Source: Paenibacillus typhae
GTDB taxonomy: Bacteria; Bacillota; Bacilli; Paenibacillales; Paenibacillaceae
Length of the DNA: 62,332 nucleotides
Assembly (NCBI RefSeq): GCF_900099765.1
Contig: NZ_FNDX01000035.1
Location: 1-62,332 of the forward strand
Reading direction: 5' to 3'
Both the position numbers and the translations under genes were made by a program. This document shows positions 15,300-23,430 of the stretch, piece after piece; positions within the stretch are counted from its first letter, which is position 1; each line of letters begins with the position of its first letter. Under the pieces are notes generated by a model. That model ran no database searches. It was given only the letters and a program-made list of their open reading frames with translations, and was not told the DNA's origin.

Positions 15300-15430
15300 T
15301 AAGGGGAAAAATCCCACTAATCGAACTGAAACCTGAGCTATAGAGCCGAAATAAGAGGAAAAATCCCTTTGATCCGAGTCACGAACGGTCCGAAAGCTGA
15401 AATCAAAGGGGAAAAACCCTTTGATCCCAC
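15300..15430. repeat. Tandem imperfect repeat with GGGAAAAATCCC cores
   Basis: About 2.5 units of 53-57 nt each open with a GGGGAAAAAnCCC or GAGGAAAAATCCC core, at about 15304, 15357 and 15410. The last two are followed by TTTGATCC. On the minus strand they would encode repeated GFFPF-like peptides, but no credible gene is present. I recall similar arrays as dispersed intergenic repeats in Paenibacillus. That memory is unverified here. Confidence 0.6.
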
Positions 15431-15475
15431 ACCTAGCCAGCACCTTATACCATACCCCTGAAAGGAGAGAGAAGA

Positions 15476-15892
15476 ATGAGCAAACTAATCAGATGGAGTG
15501 AGCAGCACATAGAGCGGACAGCAGCGCCGGGCACACAGACGGGCACAGGTGTAGGCAAAGAACAAGCTCCGACTCCGCAATCAGCTCTGGCTCTAGATCT
15601 GGCTCTGAAATCAGATCTATTTCTAGCTCCAGCTCTAATTCCGGCCATGAAATCCGATCCGTATCTAGCTGTAGCTCTTGCTATATTCTCGGAATCCGCC
15701 CCGGCTTTAGACATAACGCCAGCTCTAACGTCAGCTCCGGCTCCGGCTCTAAACCCGGCAACGGGCTCCGAGTCGGCCTCTACCCGCGCGGGCTCTATCC
15801 ATCCGGCTGTTATCCGTCTCATCCCGCCATCTCTCCCTCTCACACGGGGCAGAGGTGCAAGTCTGGTTTATATCTGCCGCAACACGGCCTAG
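15476..15892 (+). CDS. Repetitive Ala/Ser/Pro-rich ORF upstream of rtcB (coding status uncertain)
   Basis: AAAGGAGAG precedes ATG 15476 and a frame of 138 codons follows. It begins MSKLIRWSEQHIERTAAPGT. Its middle is built of imperfect repeats such as ALKSDLFLAPALIP and AMKSDPYLAVALAI, from degenerate GCTCTG/AGCTCC hexanucleotide DNA. Another forward frame and a minus-strand frame are also open over most of this stretch, as expected for such low-complexity DNA. The protein evidence is therefore weak. It ends 30 nt before the structured hairpin in front of rtcB and may be a leader ORF or noncoding minisatellite. Confidence 0.35.
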   Translation: MSKLIRWSEQHIERTAAPGTQTGTGVGKEQAPTPQSALALDLALKSDLFLAPALIPAMKSDPYLAVALAIFSESAPALDITPALTSAPAPALNPATGSESASTRAGSIHPAVIRLIPPSLPLTRGRGASLVYICRNTA

Positions 15893-15921
15893 CCGTGCTG
15901 CAGCACTAGACGTTGAATGAG

Positions 15922-15997
15922 AGCTGCCGGATTGCGCAGGGTTTCGCTATGCCTGGTTACAGGTTGAGCAGAGACGGCGCGGGCCGGCAGCTTTTTT
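15922..15997 (+). promoter_or_regulatory. Structured terminator-like leader element of rtcB
   Basis: AGCTGCCGG (15922-15930) pairs with CCGGCAGCT (15984-15992) and runs into TTTTTT. Inside are GCGC/GCGC and the hairpin CCTG-GTTA-CAGG, with internal loops. The 50-nt interior is far larger than a plain terminator loop, and the rtcB ribosome binding site starts 16 nt after the T-run. A promoter cannot fit between them, so this is a candidate transcription attenuator or ligand/RNA-sensing leader. Confidence 0.6.
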
Positions 15998-16026
15998 ATA
16001 TAAACAAAACTACAGGAGGAGTAACA

Positions 16027-17445
16027 ATGAACAGAAGCATCAAATCGCACGGCAGCAACCACTATGAGCTGGAGCTCCCGCACGGGGCGCTGCATGTGTT
16101 CGCCAATCAGGAGATCTACGAGTCTTTTGAAGACAAGGTATTCGAGATGGCGGACAACAATCTGCGGATTCCGCGCAATAAATATATGGCTTATACTCCG
16201 GATGCGCATGTCGGTGTGGGAACCTGCATCGGCACAACGGCGGTGTGGAACATGAAGGACGGGATGGTCTCGCCTTCGATTGTCGGGGTGGATATCGGCT
16301 GCGGGATGCGCGTGCACACGACGCCGCTGCATAAGCGGGATCTGCAGGATAAGGAGGTCCGCCGCAGACTGATCGAAGCGATTGAAAAATATGTGCCAAC
16401 GAACGAGCGGGTCAACAGCAATTATGCCGACATTGATATTATGGAGATTGTGCGCAGCGGCCTGAACGGTCTGCCGGAAAAATATATCCCTTCCCCGCAA
16501 TGGATCACCCATGTGGAGGAGAGCAACTTCCGCTATGACCATACTGCGCTGGAAAACCTGCCCCCAAAAATCCGCAAAAACGCCCACGGCCAGCTCGGAA
16601 CGCTCGGGAGCGGTAATCATTTTTGCGAGATTCAGTATCTGGAAATTGCCGAGGAGCATAAGGAGCTGGCGGCGAAGTGGGGGCTCTTTGACGGCGGTGT
16701 TGTTGTCATGATCCATTCCGGCTCTCGTGCTTGGGGGGCGATGGTCGGCCGGGAGCATACGAAGACTATTAAAGAAGCGATGCACCTCTGGGGTGTAACG
16801 AACCCCGATCCGAACCTGAATTATGCGCCGATCAGCAGCCGCGAGGGCCAGACCTATCTGAATCTGATGTACTCTGCGCTGAACTTTGCCGTGACGAACC
16901 GGCATATGATTGCGTTCGGGGTGCAGGAGGCTTTCCGGGAGCTGTACGGGCCGCAATTCGAAATGCCGGTGCTGTATGACCTGATGCATAACTATGCGTT
17001 AAAAGAGTTCCACCGCGGGCAGCCGATGCTGGTGCACCGTAAAGGGGCTACACGGGCGCTGCCGCCGGGGCATTTTCTGAACACGCCGGTGTACAAAGCG
17101 ACAGGGCATCCGGCGCTCATTCCCGGCTCCATGGGCACCTCGTCTTACATTATGCTCGGCCGCGACGAGGGCCTGAAGAACTTCTATTCCATCTGCCATG
17201 GTGCCGGCCGGGTACGTTCAAGAAGAGCCACCCGCCTTGCGGTGACAGTGGATGAGTTCAGCCAGTCGCTGCGGGTGGGTACCGACGAGGAGATTATCGT
17301 TAACCACCGTTCCCTGGATACGATTCTCGATGAATGCCCGCAGGCCTACAAGGATGTGGACCAGATTATTGACAGCATCACAGGGGCGGGGCTGGCCGAT
17401 GTTGTAGCCAAGTGCAAACCGATGGCGGTGATTAAAGGCATTTAG
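16027..17445 (+). CDS. rtcB: RtcB RNA ligase
   Basis: The 472-residue protein carries the RtcB signatures: PDAHVGVGTCIGTTAV, VGVDIGCGMRV with the metal-binding Cys (about 93), GTLGSGNHFCE, HSGSRAWGAM, and near the C-terminus FYSICHGAGR with the guanylylated His and surrounding RSRRATR. RtcB joins 3'-phosphate or 2',3'-cyclic phosphate ends to 5'-OH RNA ends with GTP and Mn. AGGAGG (16014-16019) sets the start at ATG 16027; the upstream part of the frame lies in the hairpin. It is the second RNA-repair ligase in this window. No archease or RtcA gene is adjacent. Confidence 0.96.
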   Translation: MNRSIKSHGSNHYELELPHGALHVFANQEIYESFEDKVFEMADNNLRIPRNKYMAYTPDAHVGVGTCIGTTAVWNMKDGMVSPSIVGVDIGCGMRVHTTPLHKRDLQDKEVRRRLIEAIEKYVPTNERVNSNYADIDIMEIVRSGLNGLPEKYIPSPQWITHVEESNFRYDHTALENLPPKIRKNAHGQLGTLGSGNHFCEIQYLEIAEEHKELAAKWGLFDGGVVVMIHSGSRAWGAMVGREHTKTIKEAMHLWGVTNPDPNLNYAPISSREGQTYLNLMYSALNFAVTNRHMIAFGVQEAFRELYGPQFEMPVLYDLMHNYALKEFHRGQPMLVHRKGATRALPPGHFLNTPVYKATGHPALIPGSMGTSSYIMLGRDEGLKNFYSICHGAGRVRSRRATRLAVTVDEFSQSLRVGTDEEIIVNHRSLDTILDECPQAYKDVDQIIDSITGAGLADVVAKCKPMAVIKGI

Positions 17446-17559
17446 CTGCCAAAAATTATAGAATGAAGGGACAACAAAGACTTCCTGCTCCTTTTCTGGC
17501 TTGTCCCTATCAATGTATGGTATATTATTCTCACAAAAAACAAAGTAAGGAGATTGGAA

Positions 17560-18492
17560 ATGGAAAAAACACTCGTCTTTGGACACAAAAATCCGGACAC
17601 GGATACAATTTGTTCAGCAATTGCCTATGCGGCACTCAAGAAGGAACTGGGCTGGGATGCTGAAGCAGTACGCCTGGGTGAAGTAAGCGGGGAAACTCAA
17701 TTCGCGCTGGATCAGTTCGGCGTAGCTGCACCCCGTCTGGTTACAAATGTTGCCGGAGAAGCCGCTCAGGTGATTCTGGTTGACCATAACGAACGCCAGC
17801 AGAGTGCAGACGGAATTGAGCAGGTCCGTGTAGTTGAAGTGATCGACCACCACCGGATCGCCAACTTCGAAACGGCGCACCCGCTCTACTACCGTGCTGA
17901 GCCAGTAGGCTGCACAGCGACTATCCTGAACAAGCTGTACAAAGAAAACGGTGTAGCAATTCCCCGGGAAATCGCCGGTCTGATGCTGTCCGCAATCATT
18001 TCCGATTCTTTGCTGTTCAAATCGCCGACCTGCACCGAGCAGGACGTAGCGGCTGCGCGTGAGCTGGCTGAAATCGCCGGTGTAAATGCCGAAGAATACG
18101 GTCTGGCTATGCTTAAAGCCGGTGCTGACCTCAGCGACAAGAGCATTGCTCAGCTGATCTCCCTGGATGCCAAGGAATTCAAAATGGGTGACTACAAGGT
18201 TGAAATTGCCCAGGTCAACGCGGTTGACGTGAACGATGTGCTCTCCAAGCAGGCAGAGCTGGAAGCGGCGCTGACAGCTATTATTGCTGAAAAAGAACTG
18301 GATCTGTTTCTGTTCGTCGTAACAGATATCCTGAACAACGACTCTGTAGGTCTGGCGCTCGGCCGTCTCGCCGGTGCAGTAGAGCAGGCTTACAATGTGA
18401 AGCTGGATGACAACAAAGCGCTGCTCAGAGGCGTTGTATCCCGCAAATCACAGATCGTGCCGGTACTCACTGAAACGATCGCCAAGCTCTAG
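17560..18492 (+). CDS. ppaC: Manganese-dependent inorganic pyrophosphatase (family II)
   Basis: The 310-residue cytosolic enzyme has the DHH signature. With ATG 17560 as start, GHKNPDTD places His9, Asp13 and Asp15 exactly at the metal-ligand numbering of the Bacillus subtilis enzyme, which favours this start over the upstream TTG at 17554. Further motifs are VDHNE and DHH. AAGGAG (17546-17551) is correctly spaced. It hydrolyses pyrophosphate to phosphate. A promoter with TTGTCC and TATTAT at about 17500-17530 is plausible. Confidence 0.96.
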   Translation: MEKTLVFGHKNPDTDTICSAIAYAALKKELGWDAEAVRLGEVSGETQFALDQFGVAAPRLVTNVAGEAAQVILVDHNERQQSADGIEQVRVVEVIDHHRIANFETAHPLYYRAEPVGCTATILNKLYKENGVAIPREIAGLMLSAIISDSLLFKSPTCTEQDVAAARELAEIAGVNAEEYGLAMLKAGADLSDKSIAQLISLDAKEFKMGDYKVEIAQVNAVDVNDVLSKQAELEAALTAIIAEKELDLFLFVVTDILNNDSVGLALGRLAGAVEQAYNVKLDDNKALLRGVVSRKSQIVPVLTETIAKL

Positions 18493-18655
18493 TCAATATA
18501 TAAGGGCGAGTAGGCTTACCAGCTGACAGCCCGCGTTTATAGCAGCAAGCCTCTGCCTTGGACCTGCGGGTCGTTAGGGCGGGGGCTTTCTTTTTGCCAA
18601 AAAAGGCCGGGCGTTCTATACTTAACATACATCAATGAGTCAGAAAGGAGCCCGT

Positions 18656-19093
18656 ATGACAAAAACACGCAGCAGTGGCGCTTCCCAATATAAATCGTTC
18701 GGACTCGTACTGCAGGCAATGGTGGTGCTGGCCCGCAAAGGTGATACCTGTTCAAGCTGTGAAATGGCCGAGCTGCTCTCTTCCGAGGCGACCCTGCTGA
18801 GAAAGACGATGGCCAAGCTGACGCGTGCACAGATTCTGATAACCAAAGAAGGCCGGGACGGCGGCTACGCGCTTAACTGTGACCCGGAAAAGCTGACCCT
18901 TGCCGACATTTTTCAGGCACTGGAGGCTGGCGAAGCGTGCAGCAAAGCGGTGAATGAGACGATGTGCGGCAATGCGCTAGGTGAGCAGATGATGGGCGCC
19001 TGCAGTGAACTTTTTGCCGAAATGGACCGCAGTATCGTGGTTGTGCTGGAAAAATATACGCTAGCTGAAATGGTGCGTAAGGCTGGCTGTTGA
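18656..19093 (+). CDS. Rrf2-family transcriptional regulator
   Basis: The 145-residue winged-helix protein has the Rrf2 pattern: VLARKGDTCSSCEMAELLSS, LRKTMAKLTRAQILITKEGR and GGYALNCDPEKLTLADIFQALE. Cysteines in GEACSKAVNETMCG lie where IscR/NsrR types bind an Fe-S cluster, but the third cysteine spacing is not canonical, so redox or thiol sensing is only possible. AAAGGAG precedes ATG 18656. The nitroreductase gene follows in the same direction behind a region with two CTGTG/CACAG-like palindromes, probably this regulator's targets. Confidence 0.87.
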   Translation: MTKTRSSGASQYKSFGLVLQAMVVLARKGDTCSSCEMAELLSSEATLLRKTMAKLTRAQILITKEGRDGGYALNCDPEKLTLADIFQALEAGEACSKAVNETMCGNALGEQMMGACSELFAEMDRSIVVVLEKYTLAEMVRKAGC

Positions 19094-19115
19094 CAGAAGG
19101 CTTTTTTGTGAACTA

Positions 19116-19209
19116 AACTGTGCGTAATTAATTACAGTTAAATGTTGGATAGCATAGGAATTGATGACGCAGATTTTTTTTGACATTAACTGTGCTTTTA
19201 TAATCACAG
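19116..19209 (+). promoter_or_regulatory. Two inverted-repeat operator candidates before the nitroreductase gene
   Basis: AACTGT (19116-19121) and ACAGTT (19134-19139) form the first dyad. CTGTG (19190-19194) and CACAG (19205-19209) form the second, overlapping TATAAT (19199-19204). A TTGACA lies at 19180-19185, but the 13-nt gap to TATAAT is short for SigA, so the promoter assignment is uncertain. The adjacent Rrf2 regulator is the likely binder. Confidence 0.5.
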
Positions 19210-19240
19210 AATTGGGATCAGGAAGAGGAGGAGTTAGACA

Positions 19241-19888
19241 ATGACAACAGAATTGAAGGTGGAAGCGGAGTTCAGTAAGGTGATCCGGGAGCGGCATTCG
19301 GTGCGGAAATATGATCCGTCCTGGAAAATTTCCGATGAGGAAATCAAAGCGATTCTGGATGACGCCATTCTGGCCCCGTCCTCATCCAATTTGCAGCCTT
19401 GGCGCTTTATTGTTATTACAGATCCGGCACTGAAGGAGCAGCTGCTTCCAATTGCCAATAACCAGCAGCAGGTTGTCGATGCTTCGGCTACGATTGCTGT
19501 TATCGGCGACATCGAGGCTTACCGCAATGCAGAGAAAATATGGGAGTACGCTGAAGCAGCCGGATATGTCACTGCAGAGGTGGGGGCGGCAATGGCTAAG
19601 CGCAGCAGAGACGGCTACTCCAGCATGCCGGTCCAGAAGCTGAAGGAAATAGCCCTCGTTGACGGCGGCCTGGTATCCATGCAGCTGATGCTTGCGGCGA
19701 AGGCGAAGGGCTATGATACTGTACCTATGGGCGGCTTCCATCCCGATAAGTTCCGTGAGCTGTTCAGCATTCCTGAACGTTACGAGACTGTAATGCTGAT
19801 TGCTCTGGGCAAAGCCGCAGCAGAAGGACGCTCCACCGCCAGACTGCCGCTGGAAGAAGTAGTCCAGTGGAACGGATTCGAGGGGTAA
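19241..19888 (+). CDS. Nitroreductase-family FMN oxidoreductase
   Basis: The 215-residue protein shows the nitroreductase FMN-binding start RERHSVRKYD, then APSSSNLQPWRFIVI and VPMGGFHPDKFRE near the second FMN loop. Family members use NAD(P)H and FMN to reduce nitro compounds, quinones or flavins. AAGAGGAGG precedes ATG 19241. Location behind an Rrf2 regulator and near a quinone-type dioxygenase and pirin suggests electrophile stress defence. The natural substrate is unknown. Confidence 0.9.
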   Translation: MTTELKVEAEFSKVIRERHSVRKYDPSWKISDEEIKAILDDAILAPSSSNLQPWRFIVITDPALKEQLLPIANNQQQVVDASATIAVIGDIEAYRNAEKIWEYAEAAGYVTAEVGAAMAKRSRDGYSSMPVQKLKEIALVDGGLVSMQLMLAAKAKGYDTVPMGGFHPDKFRELFSIPERYETVMLIALGKAAAEGRSTARLPLEEVVQWNGFEG

Positions 19889-19897
19889 CTTGAAATT

Positions 19898-19936
19898 GAA
19901 GGAGCAGCTGGCGTATGCAGGCTGCTTCTTTTTTTT
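19898..19936 (+). terminator. Intrinsic terminator of the nitroreductase gene
   Basis: GAAGGAGCAGC (19898-19908) pairs imperfectly with GCTGCTTC (19921-19928), followed by a long T-run. The remaining bases to 20109 show no further feature. Confidence 0.75.
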
Positions 19937-20109
19937 GGCAGAAGGAATGCCTTCCCCGGCTGCTGACCGTCGTTTTTGGTTTTGCCGGGCTTTCTGCTAA
20001 ACTATTGTTAGTGCCATGCAATAATGCAGGCTTTCTACAGCAGAATTTATGCTTCCAGCAATCACTGAATGATTAACTCAAACTCATCAGACAATCAGGA
20101 GGGATCGAT

Positions 20110-20811
20110 ATGATCAAGGTTTATCCCGCGGCATCCGCGCACCGGTTTGATCATGGCTGGCTGAAGGGCAGCCACAGCTTCTCGTTCGGGGATTTCTATG
20201 ATCCCGATAATACGGCTTTTGGTCCTATGCGCGTCTGTAACGATGATACCATTGCACCGGGCAGAGGCTTCGGTGCCCATCCGCATAGCGACATGGAGAT
20301 TGTCTCCATTGTATTGTCCGGGCGGCTGCGCCATGAGGACAATCTGGGCAATGTGGCGGAGACGGAGTTCGGCGGCGTTCAGCGGATGTCGGCCGGTACC
20401 GGGGCGATCCATACCGAACATAATCCTTCGGACACAGAACCGGTGCGGCTGCTGCAGCTTTGGTTCATGCCGCGCACACGCGGTACAGCACCCTCCTATA
20501 CAACCGGGCGGTTTGATCCCGCCAGGCTTGAAGACAGACTGCTGCCGGTGGTTGCCCCGGAGCGCACCCCGGAAATTGTAGACATCGCCCAGGATATGAC
20601 CATTTATCTCGGCCGGACCGAGGCGGGCCGGCAGCTAACGTTTGAGCAGGAGGATGGCCGCCGTATTTTCATTTATTTAATTGAAGGGCAGGTTAAGCTG
20701 CCGGACGGTCAGCTCCTGCAGCCGGGAGATTCGGCCCGGATTGAGGGAATCAGCAGGCTTGCGCTTACCGCTGAAGCTGATACTCTGGTCATGGTTATTG
20801 ATCTGCCCTAG
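20110..20811 (+). CDS. Pirin-family bicupin protein
   Basis: The 233-residue protein has the N-terminal pirin cupin with metal-binding FGAHPHSDMEIVSIVLSG (about 58-75), the Glu/His pair in GTGAIHTEHN, and a C-terminal cupin (IYLIEGQVKLPDGQLLQPGD). Pirin and YhhW-type proteins are Fe-binding and several have quercetin 2,3-dioxygenase activity. AGGAGGGATCG precedes ATG 20110. The next small gene follows after 38 nt and is probably cotranscribed. Confidence 0.9.
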   Translation: MIKVYPAASAHRFDHGWLKGSHSFSFGDFYDPDNTAFGPMRVCNDDTIAPGRGFGAHPHSDMEIVSIVLSGRLRHEDNLGNVAETEFGGVQRMSAGTGAIHTEHNPSDTEPVRLLQLWFMPRTRGTAPSYTTGRFDPARLEDRLLPVVAPERTPEIVDIAQDMTIYLGRTEAGRQLTFEQEDGRRIFIYLIEGQVKLPDGQLLQPGDSARIEGISRLALTAEADTLVMVIDLP

Positions 20812-20849
20812 TCAGGCACGTACAATCCTATTATGAAGGAGGAGCCAAA

Positions 20850-21179
20850 ATGCAGCAGCAGGAAAGGGTGCTGGTGAAGCACTCTGTAACCGGGCGTATG
20901 CTTGTCAGCAGCACGGACGGACTGAGCTACACGTTTAGCCCGCAGGGGGAGCTTACGCTTATTAAGCTCTGCGGAGTAAAAGCTGCGCAGGGGGCGGCCG
21001 TGGTGGAGCTGAGCCCGGAGCTGAATGTCTTCCGGTTTGAAGAGCCGGCGGAGGGACCGGTGATCAAGCACTGGTATTATGTCGGGGATCATCCTGTCGT
21101 GTACGATGCGGATGCTGAATGTCTGAGCATCACTGTCCAATCGGAAATTGAATACCGGCCGGATGAATACTGGGAATAG
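20850..21179 (+). CDS. Hypothetical 109-residue protein
   Basis: AAGGAGGAGCC precedes ATG 20850, and a terminator lies directly behind the stop. The product is soluble, acidic and beta-rich in appearance (SYTFSPQGELTLIKLCG, FRFEEPAEGP, YYVGDHPVVYDADAE), with no signal peptide or membrane segment and no domain I recognise. Its close spacing to the pirin gene suggests one transcript. Confidence 0.7.
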   Translation: MQQQERVLVKHSVTGRMLVSSTDGLSYTFSPQGELTLIKLCGVKAAQGAAVVELSPELNVFRFEEPAEGPVIKHWYYVGDHPVVYDADAECLSITVQSEIEYRPDEYWE

Positions 21180-21203
21180 AGGCGCATCTGCGCTTCTTTT
21201 TTT
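21176..21203 (+). terminator. Intrinsic terminator
   Basis: GAGGCGC and GCGCTTC around an ATCT loop form a 7-bp stem with one G-T pair, followed by TTTTTTT. It overlaps the stop of the hypothetical gene. Confidence 0.7.
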
Positions 21204-21393
21204 GAGGACTGGGGACGGCTTGCCCGGTTCAATGAGACTTACATTACACGTTATATTGATGTCCGTTATTGGGTTTATTTCGCTTTTTATTCTAATAAAA
21301 GGGACAAATGAACTTGACAACAAAAGTTGAGTATACTAGCTTTGTTATGAAACGTAACACGCATAATGCGATAAGACAGGGGATATGGACACA

Positions 21394-22488
21394 ATGGAAT
21401 TGTTTGCAGCAATGGAGCAGGACGATTACGAGGAACTGTTGTTTTGCCAGGATAAAGCATCGGGCCTCAAGGCAATTATTGCGATTCACGATACTACACT
21501 GGGACCGGCGCTGGGCGGAACGAGAATGTGGACCTACGCTACTGAAGAGGCCGCTATAACCGATGCGCTCCGGCTTGCCAAAGGGATGACCTACAAAAAT
21601 GCCGTGGCCGGTCTGAACCTGGGCGGCGGTAAAACCGTCATCATCGGCGATCCGAAGAAGGATAAAAATGAAGCCATGTTCCGTGCTTTCGGCAGATACA
21701 TACAAGGACTTAACGGACGTTACATTACAGCTGAGGATGTTGGAACCACAGAAGCGGATATGGACATTATTCATCAGGAGACCGACTTTGTAACCGGGAT
21801 TTCGGCTACTTACGGTTCTTCCGGTAACCCGTCACCAGCGACAGCCTACGGGGTCTATCAAGGGATGAAGGCAGCAGCCCAGGCCGCCTTTGGCAGCGAC
21901 TCGCTGGCCGGCAGAACGGTTGCTGTGCAGGGTGTCGGAAATGTCTCGTTTACACTGTGCAAATATCTGCATGAGGAAGGCGCAGAGCTGATTGTCACGG
22001 ATATCAATAAGGAAGCGGTGACCCGGGCCGTTGAAGCCTATGGTGCCAAGGCAGTTGATCCCTCGGATATTATCAGTGTACAGTGCGACATCTACGCACC
22101 TTGCGCGCTTGGGGCGACCATCAACGACGAGTCGCTGCCGCTGCTTAAGGCCAAGGTGGTTGCAGGCGCAGCCAACAACCAGCTGAAGGAGCCGCGCCAC
22201 GGGGACGCCCTGCATGAGATGGGCATCGTCTACGCGCCCGATTATGTCATTAACGCCGGCGGCGTTATTAATATTGCCGACGAACTGAACGGCTACAATA
22301 AGGACCGTGCCTTCAAGCAGATCGGCAAAATCTATGACAGCATTACCCGCGTGCTGGAGATTTCGCGTATCAGCGGTATTCCGGCGTATGCGGCAGCAGA
22401 CCGCCTGGCCGAGGAACGGATTGCCCTGCTGCGCAACAGCCGCAGCACCTTCCTTCGTAATCCGCATCATGCCATCAGCAGAAGATAA
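21394..22488 (+). CDS. Leucine dehydrogenase
   Basis: The 364-residue NAD-dependent enzyme matches Bacillales leucine dehydrogenase almost throughout (GPALGGTRMW, GMTYKNAVAGLNLGGGKTVI, DVGTTEADMDII, GSSGNPSPATAYGV, GVGNVSFTLC). With start ATG 21394 (MELF) the catalytic lysines fall at 68 and 80, as in the Geobacillus enzyme. ATG 21385 touches the AGGGGAT site and is less likely. It deaminates branched-chain amino acids to 2-oxo acids, which in Bacillales feed branched fatty-acid synthesis. It is a single gene with a strong terminator. A TTGACA at 21314-21319 may be its -35 box. Confidence 0.95.
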   Translation: MELFAAMEQDDYEELLFCQDKASGLKAIIAIHDTTLGPALGGTRMWTYATEEAAITDALRLAKGMTYKNAVAGLNLGGGKTVIIGDPKKDKNEAMFRAFGRYIQGLNGRYITAEDVGTTEADMDIIHQETDFVTGISATYGSSGNPSPATAYGVYQGMKAAAQAAFGSDSLAGRTVAVQGVGNVSFTLCKYLHEEGAELIVTDINKEAVTRAVEAYGAKAVDPSDIISVQCDIYAPCALGATINDESLPLLKAKVVAGAANNQLKEPRHGDALHEMGIVYAPDYVINAGGVINIADELNGYNKDRAFKQIGKIYDSITRVLEISRISGIPAYAAADRLAEERIALLRNSRSTFLRNPHHAISRR

Positions 22489-22493
22489 CAGCC

Positions 22494-22524
22494 AGCCTGC
22501 ACCGGAAGTCATACGGTGCAGGCT
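22494..22524 (+). terminator. Hairpin after leucine dehydrogenase gene
   Basis: AGCCTGCACCG (22494-22504) pairs with CGGTGCAGGCT (22514-22524). There is no T-run, so it may act as a 3' stabiliser in front of the following terminator. Confidence 0.5.
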
Positions 22525-22537
22525 GCTGTAACGTGAA

Positions 22538-22573
22538 GAAGCCCGTCTCCGGATAACCCGGAGACGGGCTTCT
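22538..22573. terminator. Bidirectional intrinsic terminator
   Basis: GAAGCCCGTCTCCGG (22538-22552) and CCGGAGACGGGCTTC (22558-22572) form a perfect 15-bp stem between converging genes. Confidence 0.8.
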
Positions 22574-22612
22574 ATACTGTACGGATTGAAGCTCCCCCGG
22601 TCAGGGCTGGAG

Positions 22613-23269
22613 CTATTCTACTTTTTCCGGCTCCGGATAAGTAACGCCCAGCGTGTCTACCGTAACCTTGGTCATGACAGGAGGCGTGTCCGGCCGGTCC
22701 GAGTCGTTACGCGGCAGGTTAACGATGGCTTGCACAACATCCAGGCCTTCCGTTACCTTGCCGAAGGCGGCATAGCTGCCATCAAGGTGAGGAGAAGTTG
22801 CGGTCATAATGAAGAACTGGGAGCCGGCGGTGTCCATAGCCTGACCTCTGGCCATGGACAGCACACCTTCGGTGTGCAGCAGGTTATTCGTGAAGCCGTT
22901 GGCCAAGAATTCGCCTGCAATGCTATATCCCGGACCGCCCATGCCGGTGCCTTCGGGATCACCGCCCTGAATCATAAAGCCCGGGATAACACGGTGGAAG
23001 ATCGTTCCGTCGTAGAAGCCCTTTTGAATCAGGGAAATGAAGTTGTTTACGGTATTCGGGGCAACCTCAGGGTAGAGCTCAGCCTTGATAATGCCGCCGT
23101 TATCCATCTCAATGGTAACGACAGGATGGCTGGCCGTGGCAGACGGGACGCCTTCGGTGGCGGCAGCTGCATTGTTGTCCGCCGGCTTGTTGCCGCAGCC
23201 TGCTGCAAAGATCATCAGCAGGGTCATCATCAGCAGCAGAATGACTGGGGTTCTTCTAATGCGCTTCAC
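22613..23269 (-). CDS. Cyclophilin-type peptidyl-prolyl isomerase lipoprotein
   Basis: I chose GTG at 23269, preceded by TAAAGGAGAG. The product starts VKRIRRTPVILLLMMTLL and has a lipobox FAAGC (Cys 25), so it is a membrane-anchored extracytoplasmic lipoprotein of 218 residues. After a short Ala-rich linker comes a compact cyclophilin domain with FHRVIPGFMIQGGDP, the catalytic Arg motif, and SQFFIMT. It would assist folding of exported proteins. The longer ORF from 23452 includes the ribosome binding site and is not credible. Confidence 0.92.
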   Translation of the reverse strand: MKRIRRTPVILLLMMTLLMIFAAGCGNKPADNNAAAATEGVPSATASHPVVTIEMDNGGIIKAELYPEVAPNTVNNFISLIQKGFYDGTIFHRVIPGFMIQGGDPEGTGMGGPGYSIAGEFLANGFTNNLLHTEGVLSMARGQAMDTAGSQFFIMTATSPHLDGSYAAFGKVTEGLDVVQAIVNLPRNDSDRPDTPPVMTKVTVDTLGVTYPEPEKVE

Positions 23270-23430
23270 GGTGTAAATCTCTCCTTTAATCATGAGTAGG
23301 CTGGATTGCTCATCACTCATCATACATGGTTTGTCCCGTCTGATGCAAAGGTTCGGGAAGCACAATGGTTTGGCATCACGGGAAAATAGGTCTAGAATGG
23401 TAGATACTTCAGGGTTTAACAGAAGGGACG

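Noticed and set aside
15144..15443. Minus-strand ORF with GFFPF repeats
   Set aside because: Product of the tandem DNA repeat; contains a terminator region and lacks a ribosome binding site.
15922..15997. tRNA or Y-RNA-like reading of the rtcB leader hairpin
   Set aside because: An acceptor-like stem is present but no canonical D, anticodon and T arms or TTCGA motif could be built.
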